Assembly: GCF_006716445.1 (NCBI RefSeq)
Contig: NZ_VFPA01000006.1
Coordinates: 1-64,000 of the forward strand
DNA length: 64,000 nt
Source: Pseudonocardia kunmingensis
GTDB taxonomy: Bacteria > Actinomycetota > Actinomycetes > Mycobacteriales > Pseudonocardiaceae
Direction: 5' to 3'
Shown here: positions 17,389-25,051 of the stretch, one piece after another
How positions within the stretch are numbered: the first letter of the stretch is position 1
Layout of the letters: every line of letters begins with the position of its first letter
The notes under the pieces: model-generated
The model's input: only the letters and a program-made list of their open reading frames with translations
Database searches by the model: none
Told to the model about the DNA's origin: nothing
Position numbers and translations under genes: made by a program

Positions 17389-18387
17389 GTGAGCTCCGGA
17401 GACGGCATCTCGGTCGTGGCGATCCTGGCGATGCCGCGCCTCTACCCGCTGGACGTCACGATCCCGGCACACGTCTTCGGCCGCCACCCCGGATACCGGG
17501 TCGTCGTCTGCGGTGCGGAGACCGGTGCCGGTGGATCGGGTCCACGGGCCACCGACGGCGTGGTGACCGAGGTCCGGGCCACGCACACGCTCGAGGACGC
17601 GACGCTCGCCGACATCGTCGTGGTCCCGGGCTACGAGGGGCCGCACCTGCCGGTGCCCGAGTGGTACCTGCGCACGCTGCGCGCCGCGCACGAGCGGGGA
17701 TCCCGGATCGTGGCCCTGTGCACGGGGGTGTTCGCACTCGCGGCCGCCGGCCTGCTCGACGGGAGGACCGCGACGATCCACTGGCGGTACTCCGGCGAGC
17801 TGCGGTCCGCCTTCCCGGGTGTCGCCGTCGTCGAGAACCGGTTGCTGGTCGAGGACGGGCGCATCGTCACCTCGGCGGGCGCGAGCGCCGGTGTCGACGC
17901 CTGCCTGCACCTCATCGAGACGGACTTCGGCACCGTCGCCGCGGACGACGCCGCGCGCGAGGTGGTCTCGGCGCCCGCCCGGTCCGCGGCGGAGCCGCAG
18001 TACCACGACCACGACATGGCGCGGCCGGGCGCCCGGGACGACCTGCGCGCCACCCTGGAGTGGGTGACCGGCGACCTCGCCGCACCGATCACCGTCCAGC
18101 GGATGGCCGAGCGCAGCCGGATGTCGCGTCGCACGTTCGTCCGGCACTTCCGGCGGGCGAAGGGCATGCCGCCGATGCGCTGGGTCGTGCTGCAGCGGGT
18201 GATCCGCGCCCGCCGGCTGCTCGAGACGGGCGACTGGACGGTCGAGCGGATCGCCGCGGAGACGGGGTTCGGCACCGCGGCGAACTTCCGGGTGATCTTC
18301 CGGCGGGAGGTGGGGGTGACCCCGACGGCCTACCGGCGGCTGCGCGGCACGGACGTCGAGGACGTGTCGGCTGTTCGCAGCGCCTGA
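17389..18387 (+). CDS. GlxA-type transcriptional regulator (DJ-1/PfpI domain plus AraC HTH)
   Basis: 332-aa regulator. Residues ~8-185 form a DJ-1/PfpI-like amidase fold (VVPGYEG; ALCTGVFALAAAGLLDGRTA with the nucleophile-elbow Cys), here expected to sense a ligand. Residues ~225-325 form an AraC-type double helix-turn-helix (TVQRMAERSRMSRRTFVRHF; AAETGFGTAANFRVIFRREV). GTG 17389 follows a strong GAGGAGGCGGA. It is transcribed away from the Rid gene, which it likely controls. Confidence 0.93.
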   Translation: MSSGDGISVVAILAMPRLYPLDVTIPAHVFGRHPGYRVVVCGAETGAGGSGPRATDGVVTEVRATHTLEDATLADIVVVPGYEGPHLPVPEWYLRTLRAAHERGSRIVALCTGVFALAAAGLLDGRTATIHWRYSGELRSAFPGVAVVENRLLVEDGRIVTSAGASAGVDACLHLIETDFGTVAADDAAREVVSAPARSAAEPQYHDHDMARPGARDDLRATLEWVTGDLAAPITVQRMAERSRMSRRTFVRHFRRAKGMPPMRWVVLQRVIRARRLLETGDWTVERIAAETGFGTAANFRVIFRREVGVTPTAYRRLRGTDVEDVSAVRSA

Positions 18388-18424
18388 CCCTCCGGGCCCG
18401 CGCTCGAAGGCGCGCCTCTCGAAG

Positions 18425-18443
18425 TTAGCTGAGGCTGGCTTAC
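18425..18443 (+). promoter_or_regulatory. Weak IdeR/DmdR-like iron box
   Basis: TTAGCTGAGGCTGGCTTAC matches the 19-bp IdeR consensus (TTAGGTTAGGCTAACCTAA) at 13 positions. It lies 39 bp upstream of a 26-codon reading frame and 170 bp upstream of the monooxygenase start. On its own the match is marginal; the better box at 18577 makes it more interesting. Confidence 0.35.
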
Positions 18444-18463
18444 CCGCGGTGGTGAGGTAGGCA

Positions 18464-18544
18464 GTGATCCGTGTCCAGCGCTTCGGCCTGCCCGTGATCG
18501 CTCCCGGCCGCGCGCCCGGTGAGCTCGGGGCTGCCGCACGGTGA
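18464..18544 (+). CDS. Possible 26-residue leader peptide or small ORF
   Basis: A 27-codon frame including the stop begins at GTG 18464 and is preceded by GTGAGGTAGGCA, which holds a usable GAGG ribosome site. The peptide begins VIRVQRFGLPVIAPG and has no recognised domain. It lies between two iron-box-like sequences upstream of the hydroxylase gene. It could be an iron-regulated leader, a truncated remnant, or chance. Confidence 0.22.
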   Translation: MIRVQRFGLPVIAPGRAPGELGAAAR

Positions 18545-18576
18545 TGTCCGTCGCCGGCCTGTGGCCGGTCGGTCAC

Positions 18577-18595
18577 TTAGGCTAGGCTACGCTCA
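18577..18595 (+). promoter_or_regulatory. IdeR/DmdR iron box
   Basis: TTAGGCTAGGCTACGCTCA matches the actinobacterial IdeR/DmdR consensus at 15 of 19 positions, including the whole central TAGGCTA core. It lies 17 bp upstream of the monooxygenase start codon and overlaps where the promoter should be, so iron-replete repression is expected. Confidence 0.75.
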
Positions 18596-18612
18596 GTCGG
18601 AGAAAGGTGATC

Positions 18613-19935
18613 ATGTCGGTCGTCATGTCCGAAGAAGCGGTGCCTCCCCGGATCGCGGAGCCGCACAGCGGGGGCGACGAGCCCCTCGATGTCGTCGGAG
18701 TGGGGTTCGGGCCTTCCAACCTCGGCCTCGCCATCGCCATCGAGGAGTACAACGCGGAGAGCGCGCGGCCGATCCGGGCCGAGTTCGTGGAGGTCAAGGA
18801 GCAGTTCGGGTGGCACACCGGGATGCTCCTGCCCGGCACGACGATGCAGATCTCCTTCCTCAAGGACCTGGCCACCCAGCGCAACGCGCGCAGCCGCTAC
18901 AGCTTCGTCAACTACCTGGCCGAGCGCGACCGGCTCGTCGACTTCATCAACCACCAGACCTTCTTCCCCACCCGGCTCGAGTTCCACGACTACCTGTCCT
19001 GGGCGGCGGAATCGGTGTCGGCGACGGTGCGCTACGCCACCCGGGCGCTCGCGGTGCGCGACGCGGGTGACCGGTTCGAGGTCGACGTGGACGGCCCCGG
19101 TGGTGCCGTCGCCCTCCCCGCGCGGAACGTCGTTCTCGCCGGCGGGTTGACGCCGCGACTGCCGAACGGGATCCGTCCCTCGGTGCGGCAGTTCCACAAC
19201 CACCGGTTGCTCGAGCACCTCGACGAACTCCCCGAACCGCGGCACCACCGATTCGTGGTCGTCGGCGCGGGGCAGAGCGCGGCGGAGGTCACCGAGTACC
19301 TGCACGACCGCTTCGCCGCCGCCGAGGTGCACGGGGTCTTCGCCCGCTACGGCTACAGCCCGGCCGACGACAGCCCGTTCGCGAACCGGGTGTTCGATCC
19401 CGCGGCGGTCGACGACTTCTTCTCCGCCGATCCCGGCGTGCGCAGGCAACTCCTCGACTACCACCGGTCGACGAACTACTCGTGCGTCGACCTGTCACTG
19501 ATCGAGACCCTCTACCGGCGGGAGTACGCCGAGCGGGTCTCCGGTGAGCGGCGGCTGTTCATGCACGGCGCATCGGGGGTGCGCACCGTGCAGGAGGACG
19601 CGGCCGGCGTGCGCGTGGAGGTGGTCCACAAGCCGACGCGACGGGTGACCGCGCTCGACTGCGACGCCGTGGTGTACGCCACGGGCTTCGACCCGATGCC
19701 GCTGCGCGACATCCTCGGGGACCTCTGCGATCGGGAGCTCCTCGACGACGAGCCGCAGGTCACGCGGGACTACCGCCTGCAGGCGGAGCGGCTCCCGGGC
19801 GGGATCTACCTCCAGGGCGGCACCGAGCACACGCACGGCCTCACGTCCTCGTTGCTGTCGAACATCGCGGTGCGGTCCGCCGAGATCCTGCAGTCGATCA
19901 CGGAGTCGCTGCTCCCGGCCGGCGAGCGCGCGTAG
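18613..19935 (+). CDS. L-ornithine N5 / L-lysine N6 monooxygenase (siderophore-type N-hydroxylase)
   Basis: FAD- and NADPH-dependent enzyme of about 440 aa that N-hydroxylates a diamino acid or diamine to start hydroxamate siderophore synthesis. FAD motif GVGFGPSNLGLAIA is near residue 30, the family segment FLKDLATQRNARSRYSFVNY near 80, the NADPH motif VVVGAGQSAAEV near 220, NYSCVDLSLIETLY near 290, and the C-terminal VVYATGFDP follows. ATG 18613 has GGAGAAAGG upstream; GTG 18607 and ATG 18625 are alternatives. It sits under an iron box but no synthetase, transporter or acyltransferase gene is adjacent, so the rest of the pathway must be elsewhere. Confidence 0.93.
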   Translation: MSVVMSEEAVPPRIAEPHSGGDEPLDVVGVGFGPSNLGLAIAIEEYNAESARPIRAEFVEVKEQFGWHTGMLLPGTTMQISFLKDLATQRNARSRYSFVNYLAERDRLVDFINHQTFFPTRLEFHDYLSWAAESVSATVRYATRALAVRDAGDRFEVDVDGPGGAVALPARNVVLAGGLTPRLPNGIRPSVRQFHNHRLLEHLDELPEPRHHRFVVVGAGQSAAEVTEYLHDRFAAAEVHGVFARYGYSPADDSPFANRVFDPAAVDDFFSADPGVRRQLLDYHRSTNYSCVDLSLIETLYRREYAERVSGERRLFMHGASGVRTVQEDAAGVRVEVVHKPTRRVTALDCDAVVYATGFDPMPLRDILGDLCDRELLDDEPQVTRDYRLQAERLPGGIYLQGGTEHTHGLTSSLLSNIAVRSAEILQSITESLLPAGERA

Positions 19936-19947
19936 GCGCCCCGGCGC

Positions 19948-20115
19948 TCAGCCTGCGAAGACGTGCACCGCCGACCGCGGCGGGTCGTGCGGATCCCTGC
20001 CGGGGTCCCCGGTCCTGGCGAACGCCACGCAGGCGCCGTGCACGCGGGTGGCGAGCCGCCCGCGTTCCAGGAACGCCGGCAGCCGGCACAGCGGGATCGC
20101 CTCGTGCGAGCGGCC
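19948..20115 (-). pseudogene. C-terminal remnant of a type B carboxylesterase
   Basis: Directly after the S9 peptidase stop, and in the same frame, about 55 codons read SHEAIPLCRLPAFLERG then ATRVHGACVAFARTGDPG and end PRSAVHVFAG-stop. The segment matches the tail of type B carboxylesterases (helix with H-x-E-x-P, then W-x-x-F-A-R-T-G-D-P). The catalytic body is missing, so this is a relic left by deletion; the stop codon at 20116 belongs to the peptidase. Confidence 0.6.
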
Positions 20116-22047
20116 TCAGGCGCGGTGCGGGTCGGTGCGGCGGCCGCCGAGGTGTTCGGCGAAGTGCCGCTCGATGGCGCGGTAGAGCCGGACCCGGTTC
20201 TCGGGGTTGGCGAAGCCGTGGCCCTCGTCCTCGGCGAGGAGGTACTCGACCGGGATGCCGCGTCGACGCAGGGACTCGACGATGTTGTCGGACTCGGCCT
20301 GGACGACGCGGACGTCGTTGGCACCCTGTGCGACGAGCAGGGGGGTGCGGATCCGGTCGACCATCGTGATCGGCGACCGGGCCCGCATGTCCGCTTCCTG
20401 CTCGGGGATCTCGGGGTCGCCGACGTAGCGCTGCCAGTTGTTCACGGTGAACGCCCGGGTGAACGGGGGCAGGGTGCGCATGAAGTGGGCGAGGTCGGAG
20501 ATGCCGACGTAGTCGACGGCGGCGGCGAAGCGGTCGGGGGTGACGGTGACGCCGACGAGCGCGGCGTAGCCGCCGTAGGAGCCGCCGTAGATGCCGACGC
20601 GGTCGGGGTCGGCGTAGCCCCCCGCGACGGCCCAGTCGACGGCGTCGAGGAGGTCGTCGTGCATCGCACGGGCGAACTCGCCGATCGCGGCGGTGACGTG
20701 GCGTCGCCCGTGGCCCAGCGAGCCGCGGAAGTCGACCTGCAGCACCGCGTAGCCCCGGTTGGCGAGGAACTGCGCATCGCCGCTGTATCCCCAGGCGTCG
20801 TGGGACCACGGCCCGCCGTGCACCACCAGCACCAGCGGGAGGTTCCGCGGCTCGACGCCGACCGGGAGGGTGAGGAAGCCGTGCAGGGGCAGCCCGTCAC
20901 GGGCGGGGAAGCCGACGGGCTCCATGGGAGCCATGGTGTCGGGGTCCCGGTGCGGGTAGGCGCGGAACAGCAGCCGGGCGTCGCCGGTGGTGTGGTCGTA
21001 GAACCAGGTGACGCCGGGGTCGCGGTCGTGGACGAAGGTCGCCACCCAGCGTCGTCCTGACTCGTCGGAGGACACCGTGGCGAGCACGCCGTCGGAGAGC
21101 TCCTGCAGGGCGGCGTGGACCTCGGCGAAGTGCGGGTCGAGGACCTCGATGTGCGGGCGGTCGGCGACGAAGCGGGCGGCGAGGACCTCGCCGGTGCGCC
21201 TGCTCGTGTAGATCGGTGGCGGGAGGACGCCGGGCAGCATCGTGCCGCTGATGTCGAGGTCGTGGCCGTCGACGGCGGCGATGACGGTCTCCTGCCCGGT
21301 CTCGTGGTCGATGCGGACCAGCCGCAGGTCGTCGCCGTCCTGGTAGGACCCGACGAGCAGGCCCCTCCCGTCGGCGGTGACCTCCTGGGGGTGGATGCCC
21401 ATGGGGTGCTCGGCGCCGCCGAGGCGGCGCAGCAGCCGAACCCGTCCGGTGGTGGCGTCGATCGCGGAGATCTCGAGGTTCCCGTCCGGGGCGAGCGCGG
21501 TCCGGAAGGCGGGCTCGCCGCTGCGGTCGAACAGCACGGAAGCGGTCGGGTCGTCCTGTTCCCGGTGCAGGGTCGTCTCGCCGGCGGCGACGTCGATCCG
21601 GAACACGTCGAAGAACAGCGGGCGCCGGTTCATCGTGACCAGCACGCTCCCGGGGTCGGACGGCAGCGGTTCCGCGCCCACCACCCGCGACCCCGGCTCC
21701 AGCGGGGTGAGGTCGACGGCGGGGGAGTCCGGGTCGTCGAGGTCGACGCGGTGCAGGTGCCAGTCCTCGTTGCCGTCGGTGTCCTGCAGGTAGAGCAGCC
21801 AGCGGGGGTCGTCGGTCCAGTAGTAGGTGGTGATCCCGCGGCGGGTGTCGTGGGTGACGGGGACGGCGTCGTCGTGGGTCTGGTCGATGTCGCGGATCCA
21901 GACGTTGCGCCGTCCACGGTGGGGGGCGAGGTAGGCGATGCGGGTGCCGTCCGGGGAGAGCGAGGGGTTCGCGAACTCCGGGTCGGCGAAGAACTCCTCG
22001 ACGGGGATCAGCTCGGGCGTCGACGCGCGCGGCGTGGTGGCAGTCAT
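20116..22047 (-). CDS. S9 family prolyl oligopeptidase / acylaminoacyl-peptidase-like serine peptidase
   Basis: Cytosolic serine peptidase of 643 aa. The N-terminal ~370 residues form a beta-propeller (PSLSPDGTRIAYLAP; DDPRWLLYLQDTDG), and the C-terminal alpha/beta-hydrolase carries the triad: Ser near 490 in GGSYGG, Asp near 579 in QGANDVRV, His near 610 in DEGHGF. A typical oxyanion segment VVHGGPW is present. ATG 22047 follows a MerR-type promoter ending 66 bp upstream. A truncated paralogue at 15900-16733 has a copy of the same promoter. Its physiological peptide or ester substrate cannot be read from sequence. Confidence 0.93.
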   Translation of the reverse strand: MTATTPRASTPELIPVEEFFADPEFANPSLSPDGTRIAYLAPHRGRRNVWIRDIDQTHDDAVPVTHDTRRGITTYYWTDDPRWLLYLQDTDGNEDWHLHRVDLDDPDSPAVDLTPLEPGSRVVGAEPLPSDPGSVLVTMNRRPLFFDVFRIDVAAGETTLHREQDDPTASVLFDRSGEPAFRTALAPDGNLEISAIDATTGRVRLLRRLGGAEHPMGIHPQEVTADGRGLLVGSYQDGDDLRLVRIDHETGQETVIAAVDGHDLDISGTMLPGVLPPPIYTSRRTGEVLAARFVADRPHIEVLDPHFAEVHAALQELSDGVLATVSSDESGRRWVATFVHDRDPGVTWFYDHTTGDARLLFRAYPHRDPDTMAPMEPVGFPARDGLPLHGFLTLPVGVEPRNLPLVLVVHGGPWSHDAWGYSGDAQFLANRGYAVLQVDFRGSLGHGRRHVTAAIGEFARAMHDDLLDAVDWAVAGGYADPDRVGIYGGSYGGYAALVGVTVTPDRFAAAVDYVGISDLAHFMRTLPPFTRAFTVNNWQRYVGDPEIPEQEADMRARSPITMVDRIRTPLLVAQGANDVRVVQAESDNIVESLRRRGIPVEYLLAEDEGHGFANPENRVRLYRAIERHFAEHLGGRRTDPHRA

Positions 22048-22112
22048 CCTCTACTCCAGCTCGGTTGCAGGACGGCCGGTATCGCGGCGGGCGTCACCGG
22101 GGTGCGGGCTCC

Positions 22113-22143
22113 ACGGAACACCGTGCCGTTGCGGCAGGGTCAA
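22113..22143 (-). promoter_or_regulatory. MerR-type promoter, copy B
   Basis: Minus strand: -35 TTGACC (22143-22138), 19-bp spacer CTGCCGCAACGGCACGGTG, and -10-like TTCCGT (22118-22113). It drives the intact S9 peptidase gene. The spacer dyad is imperfect at one position compared with copy A. Confidence 0.72.
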
Positions 22144-22213
22144 ATGCCGGTCCGCCCGGACGGACCCACGGGTGCGGAGCCGGATCCCTGTGTGATCGTC
22201 TAGGGTCGGCGGG

Positions 22214-23164
22214 GTGGACGCCTTCGGTGACCTGTTCCGCGGGGTGCGTGCCCACGGGTCGTTGTTCGGCAGCTCGACGCTGACGGCGCCGTGGTCGCTG
22301 CGGTTCGTCGACGGCGCGCCGTTGACGATGTGCATCGTGCTCGACGGGGCGGGGTGGGTCCTCCCGGAAGGGCATCCCGCCGAGCACCTCGCCGCCGGTG
22401 ACACGCTGATCGTGAAGGGGCCCTCGCCGTTCGGTTTCGTCGACGAGATCGGGACCGCGGCCGAGCCGGTCGACTGCGGCGAGCACTGCGCGACGCCCGA
22501 GCAGGGCGGCACGCGGCACCGGCTCGGCTGGAACGACCCCGCACCGGCGGGGCCGGGCGACGCGACGACCCTGGTCGTGGGGGCCTACCCGGTGCGGGGC
22601 GAGATCGGAAGGCGGCTGCTCGACGCGCTGCCCGACGTCCTGCGCATCGCGCCCGACGGCACCGCCGGCGCCGTGCGGGACCTCCTGGTCGCCGAGGTCG
22701 CCGTGGACGCCCCCGGCCAGCAGGCCGTCCTCGACCGGCTGCTGGACTGGATGCTGGTCTGCTGCCTGCGCGCGTGGTTCGACCGGCCCGGCGGCGAACC
22801 GCCTGCCTGGTACGCCGCGCACCGCGACCCGGTCGTCGGCCACGCGCTGCGGCTGCTGCACGCCGAACCGGCCACCCCGTGGACGGTCGGTGAGCTGGCC
22901 GACCGGACCGGCGTGGCGCGGGCGACGCTGGCGAAGCGGTTCACCGACCTGGTCGGCGAGCCGCCGCTGACCTACCTCACCCGCTGGCGGATGACGCTCG
23001 CGGCCGACCTGTTGACCCAGCGCGCGCAGGCCACGATCGCCGAGGTCGCACGGACGGTGGGCTACTCCGACGCGTTCGGGTTCAGCGCGGCGTTCAAACG
23101 GGTCCGCGGGGTCGCGCCCAGCGAGTTCCGCCGCCGGGCCGTCCCGAGCGGGAGCGGCGTGTGA
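22214..23164 (+). CDS. AraC family transcriptional regulator (cupin-type sensor)
   Basis: 316-aa regulator with an N-terminal cupin-like ligand domain (MCIVLDGAGWVLPEG; LAAGDTLIVKGPSPF) and a C-terminal AraC helix-turn-helix pair: WTVGELADRTGVARATLAKR and AEVARTVGYSDAFGFSAAFK (about residues 225-305). GTG 22214 starts the frame. It is divergent from the S9 peptidase gene; its own promoter must lie in the 70 bp right of the MerR-type site. Cys-rich segment DCGEHCATP at residues ~90 is unusual and might relate to redox or metal sensing; that is speculation. Confidence 0.92.
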   Translation: MDAFGDLFRGVRAHGSLFGSSTLTAPWSLRFVDGAPLTMCIVLDGAGWVLPEGHPAEHLAAGDTLIVKGPSPFGFVDEIGTAAEPVDCGEHCATPEQGGTRHRLGWNDPAPAGPGDATTLVVGAYPVRGEIGRRLLDALPDVLRIAPDGTAGAVRDLLVAEVAVDAPGQQAVLDRLLDWMLVCCLRAWFDRPGGEPPAWYAAHRDPVVGHALRLLHAEPATPWTVGELADRTGVARATLAKRFTDLVGEPPLTYLTRWRMTLAADLLTQRAQATIAEVARTVGYSDAFGFSAAFKRVRGVAPSEFRRRAVPSGSGV

Positions 23165-23191
23165 GCCGGGCCACCCGATGAGGGGTCGGGC

Positions 23192-23222
23192 TTGACCCTG
23201 CCGCAACGGCACCGTGTCGACT
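23192..23222 (+). promoter_or_regulatory. MerR-type promoter, copy C
   Basis: Plus strand: -35 TTGACC (23192-23197), 19-bp spacer CTGCCGCAACGGCACCGTG, and -10 TCGACT (23217-23222). It lies 39 bp upstream of the DedA-family gene. It shares all but two spacer bases with copy A and one with copy B. Confidence 0.72.
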
Positions 23223-23261
23223 GTCCCCTGACGGGGCAGGACGCCCGAGGAGGGGGGAGCG

Positions 23262-24173
23262 ATGACCGGGACGAACGGCGGCGCAGGCGGTCCGGAGGAC
23301 GAGACGGCCCGGTTGCCGCGCATCGATCCGGGTGCCGGTGGGAGCCCGACGGGGCCGGTGCGGGTCATGTCCGCGGTCGAGGGGTCCGCGGACAGCGCGC
23401 CGCCACCGTCGTCGGGGCGTGCCCGCAAGCGGTTCCGGTGGCGGAGCAAGGACTACTCGCCGGAGGAGCTGGAGCAGGCGCAGCAGGCGTGGCGGGCCGC
23501 CATGCCGTGGGACCACCCGATGTCGCGGGGGGACAAGGTCCTGGTCTTCTCGACGCTCGGGGTCGTGCTGCTGATGGTGGCCACGATGCCGGTGCGGCCC
23601 TTCCTGCTGGCGTCCCACCCGATCGCGTTGAGCGCCGTCACCGGCAGCCTCTCCGCGATCGGTGCGGGGGCGGCGTTCGCGCGGATCGGCGAGGGCGAGC
23701 TGTGGCTGGTGATCGCCGCGGGCGTGTTCGGGATGATCAAGTTCGACTGGCTGTTCTGGCTGGCCGGACGGCGGTGGGGCGCCAAGATCGTCGAGTTGTT
23801 CGCGCCCGGCGGCGCCGCGAAGCGGCTCGTGTCCCGGGTCCGGTCCTGGCCGGCCTGGGCGATGCCGCTGGTCGTCATGGCGGCGGCGCTGCCCGGGATC
23901 CCCGCACCGGCGGTGTACGCCGTGGCCGGGCTCGCCGGTATGCGGCTGACCTCGTTCCTGATCTTCGACGCGCTCGGGGCCGCGCTGGTCGCGGGGCTCG
24001 TCGCGGGCCTCGGTCACGGGGTGGGCCAGCACGCGGTCGACGTCGTCCTGATGATCGACGAGTACGCGTTGTGGATCACGCTGGCGCTGGTCGTCGTGGT
24101 GTCGGCCCGGGCGGCGCACCGCGGCCACCGGGAGGACCGGGCGAAGCGGTCGGGCGGGCGGCCGGCGGCGTAG
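23262..24173 (+). CDS. DedA/VTT-domain family membrane protein
   Basis: 303-aa protein with a polar ~90-residue N-terminal region, a Lys/Arg-rich stretch (GRARKRFRWRSKDY), then hydrophobic segments. GIPAPAVYAVAGLAGMRLTS near residue 215 is the DedA/SNARE-associated (VTT) signature region. DedA proteins are linked to lipid flipping and membrane homeostasis. ATG 23262 follows GAGGAGGGGGGAGCG. It is preceded by a MerR-type promoter shared with the S9 peptidase genes, which suggests a membrane or drug/metal stress response. Confidence 0.82.
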   Translation: MTGTNGGAGGPEDETARLPRIDPGAGGSPTGPVRVMSAVEGSADSAPPPSSGRARKRFRWRSKDYSPEELEQAQQAWRAAMPWDHPMSRGDKVLVFSTLGVVLLMVATMPVRPFLLASHPIALSAVTGSLSAIGAGAAFARIGEGELWLVIAAGVFGMIKFDWLFWLAGRRWGAKIVELFAPGGAAKRLVSRVRSWPAWAMPLVVMAAALPGIPAPAVYAVAGLAGMRLTSFLIFDALGAALVAGLVAGLGHGVGQHAVDVVLMIDEYALWITLALVVVVSARAAHRGHREDRAKRSGGRPAA

Positions 24174-24214
24174 GGCGGTGTCTGCGCCGCGGTTCCCCGG
24201 TCACGCGCACCGCC
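24174..24214. terminator. Weak hairpin between convergent genes
   Basis: GGCGGTG (24174-24180) pairs with CACCGCC (24208-24214) around a GC-rich loop. It exactly fills the gap between the DedA-family gene and the leftward permease gene. Short stem and long loop make it only a candidate. Confidence 0.3.
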
Positions 24215-25051
24215 TCAGCCCTTGACCGCCCCGGCGGTGAGCCCCTGGACGATGTGCCTGCTGGCGAACGCGAACAGCAGCATCGTGGGCGCGATGGTGA
24301 GCACGGCCGCTGCCGACATCGACCCCCAGTCGATGTTGAAGCTGGAGATGAACCCGTTGAGCGCGGTGGGGATGGTCTTGTTGCCGTCGCTGTTCATCAA
24401 CGTCACCGACAGGAACAGCTCGTTCCAGCAGTTGACGAAGTTGAAGATGAACGCGGCCACGATGCCGGGCCGCATCACGGGCAGCAGCACCCGGAACAGG
24501 GCCCCGAAGCGGGAAAGGCCGTCGATCATCGCCGCCTCTTCCAGCGCCTCGGGGATGTTGGCGAAGAAGCCGCGCAGCATCACCGTGCAGAACGGGATGC
24601 ACACGGCGACGTAGACCAGGACGAGCCCGAACCGGTTGTCGACCAGGTCGAGGTCGGTCATCAGCAGGTAGAGCGGCCCGAGCGCGATGAAGGCCGGGAT
24701 CATCTGCGTGACCAGGGCGGCCATCAGCAGCGCGGACTTCGTGCGGAACTCGAAGCGCGCCAGCACGTACCCGGCCAGCATCGAGATCACCGTGGCCGCG
24801 GCGGCGGCCAGGGTGGAGATGACCAGGCTGTTGGCGAGGTAGACGCCGAAGTCGGCCTTGTCGAACAGGCCGCGGTAGTTCTCCAGTGAGAACGTGTCGG
24901 GCCAGTAGGCGATGGGCCAGGCGAAGACGTCACCGGGCGCCTTGAGCGACGTCACCGCGATCCAGTAGAGCGGGAAGACGGTGAAGAGCAGCCAGAGCCC
25001 CAGGAAGGTGAACTTCGTGGCCCGGCCGGCCGTGGTCTCCTTGCCGATCAC
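24215..25051 (-). CDS. Sugar ABC transporter permease (MalG-like)
   Basis: Membrane subunit of 278 aa with six hydrophobic segments and EAA motif ALEEAAMIDGLSRFGALFRV near residue 185. Start is GTG 25051, which overlaps the stop of the MalF-like permease by 4 nt (GTGA); a longer reading in the same frame is antisense-like and lacks membrane segments. Last gene of the leftward operon; no ATPase gene accompanies it, so a shared ATPase encoded elsewhere is expected. Confidence 0.93.
   Translation of the reverse strand: MIGKETTAGRATKFTFLGLWLLFTVFPLYWIAVTSLKAPGDVFAWPIAYWPDTFSLENYRGLFDKADFGVYLANSLVISTLAAAAATVISMLAGYVLARFEFRTKSALLMAALVTQMIPAFIALGPLYLLMTDLDLVDNRFGLVLVYVAVCIPFCTVMLRGFFANIPEALEEAAMIDGLSRFGALFRVLLPVMRPGIVAAFIFNFVNCWNELFLSVTLMNSDGNKTIPTALNGFISSFNIDWGSMSAAAVLTIAPTMLLFAFASRHIVQGLTAGAVKG

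Noticed and set aside
18596..18612. Riboswitch or long structured leader before the hydroxylase gene
   Set aside because: Only 17 bp separate the iron box from the start codon, leaving no room for a structured leader.
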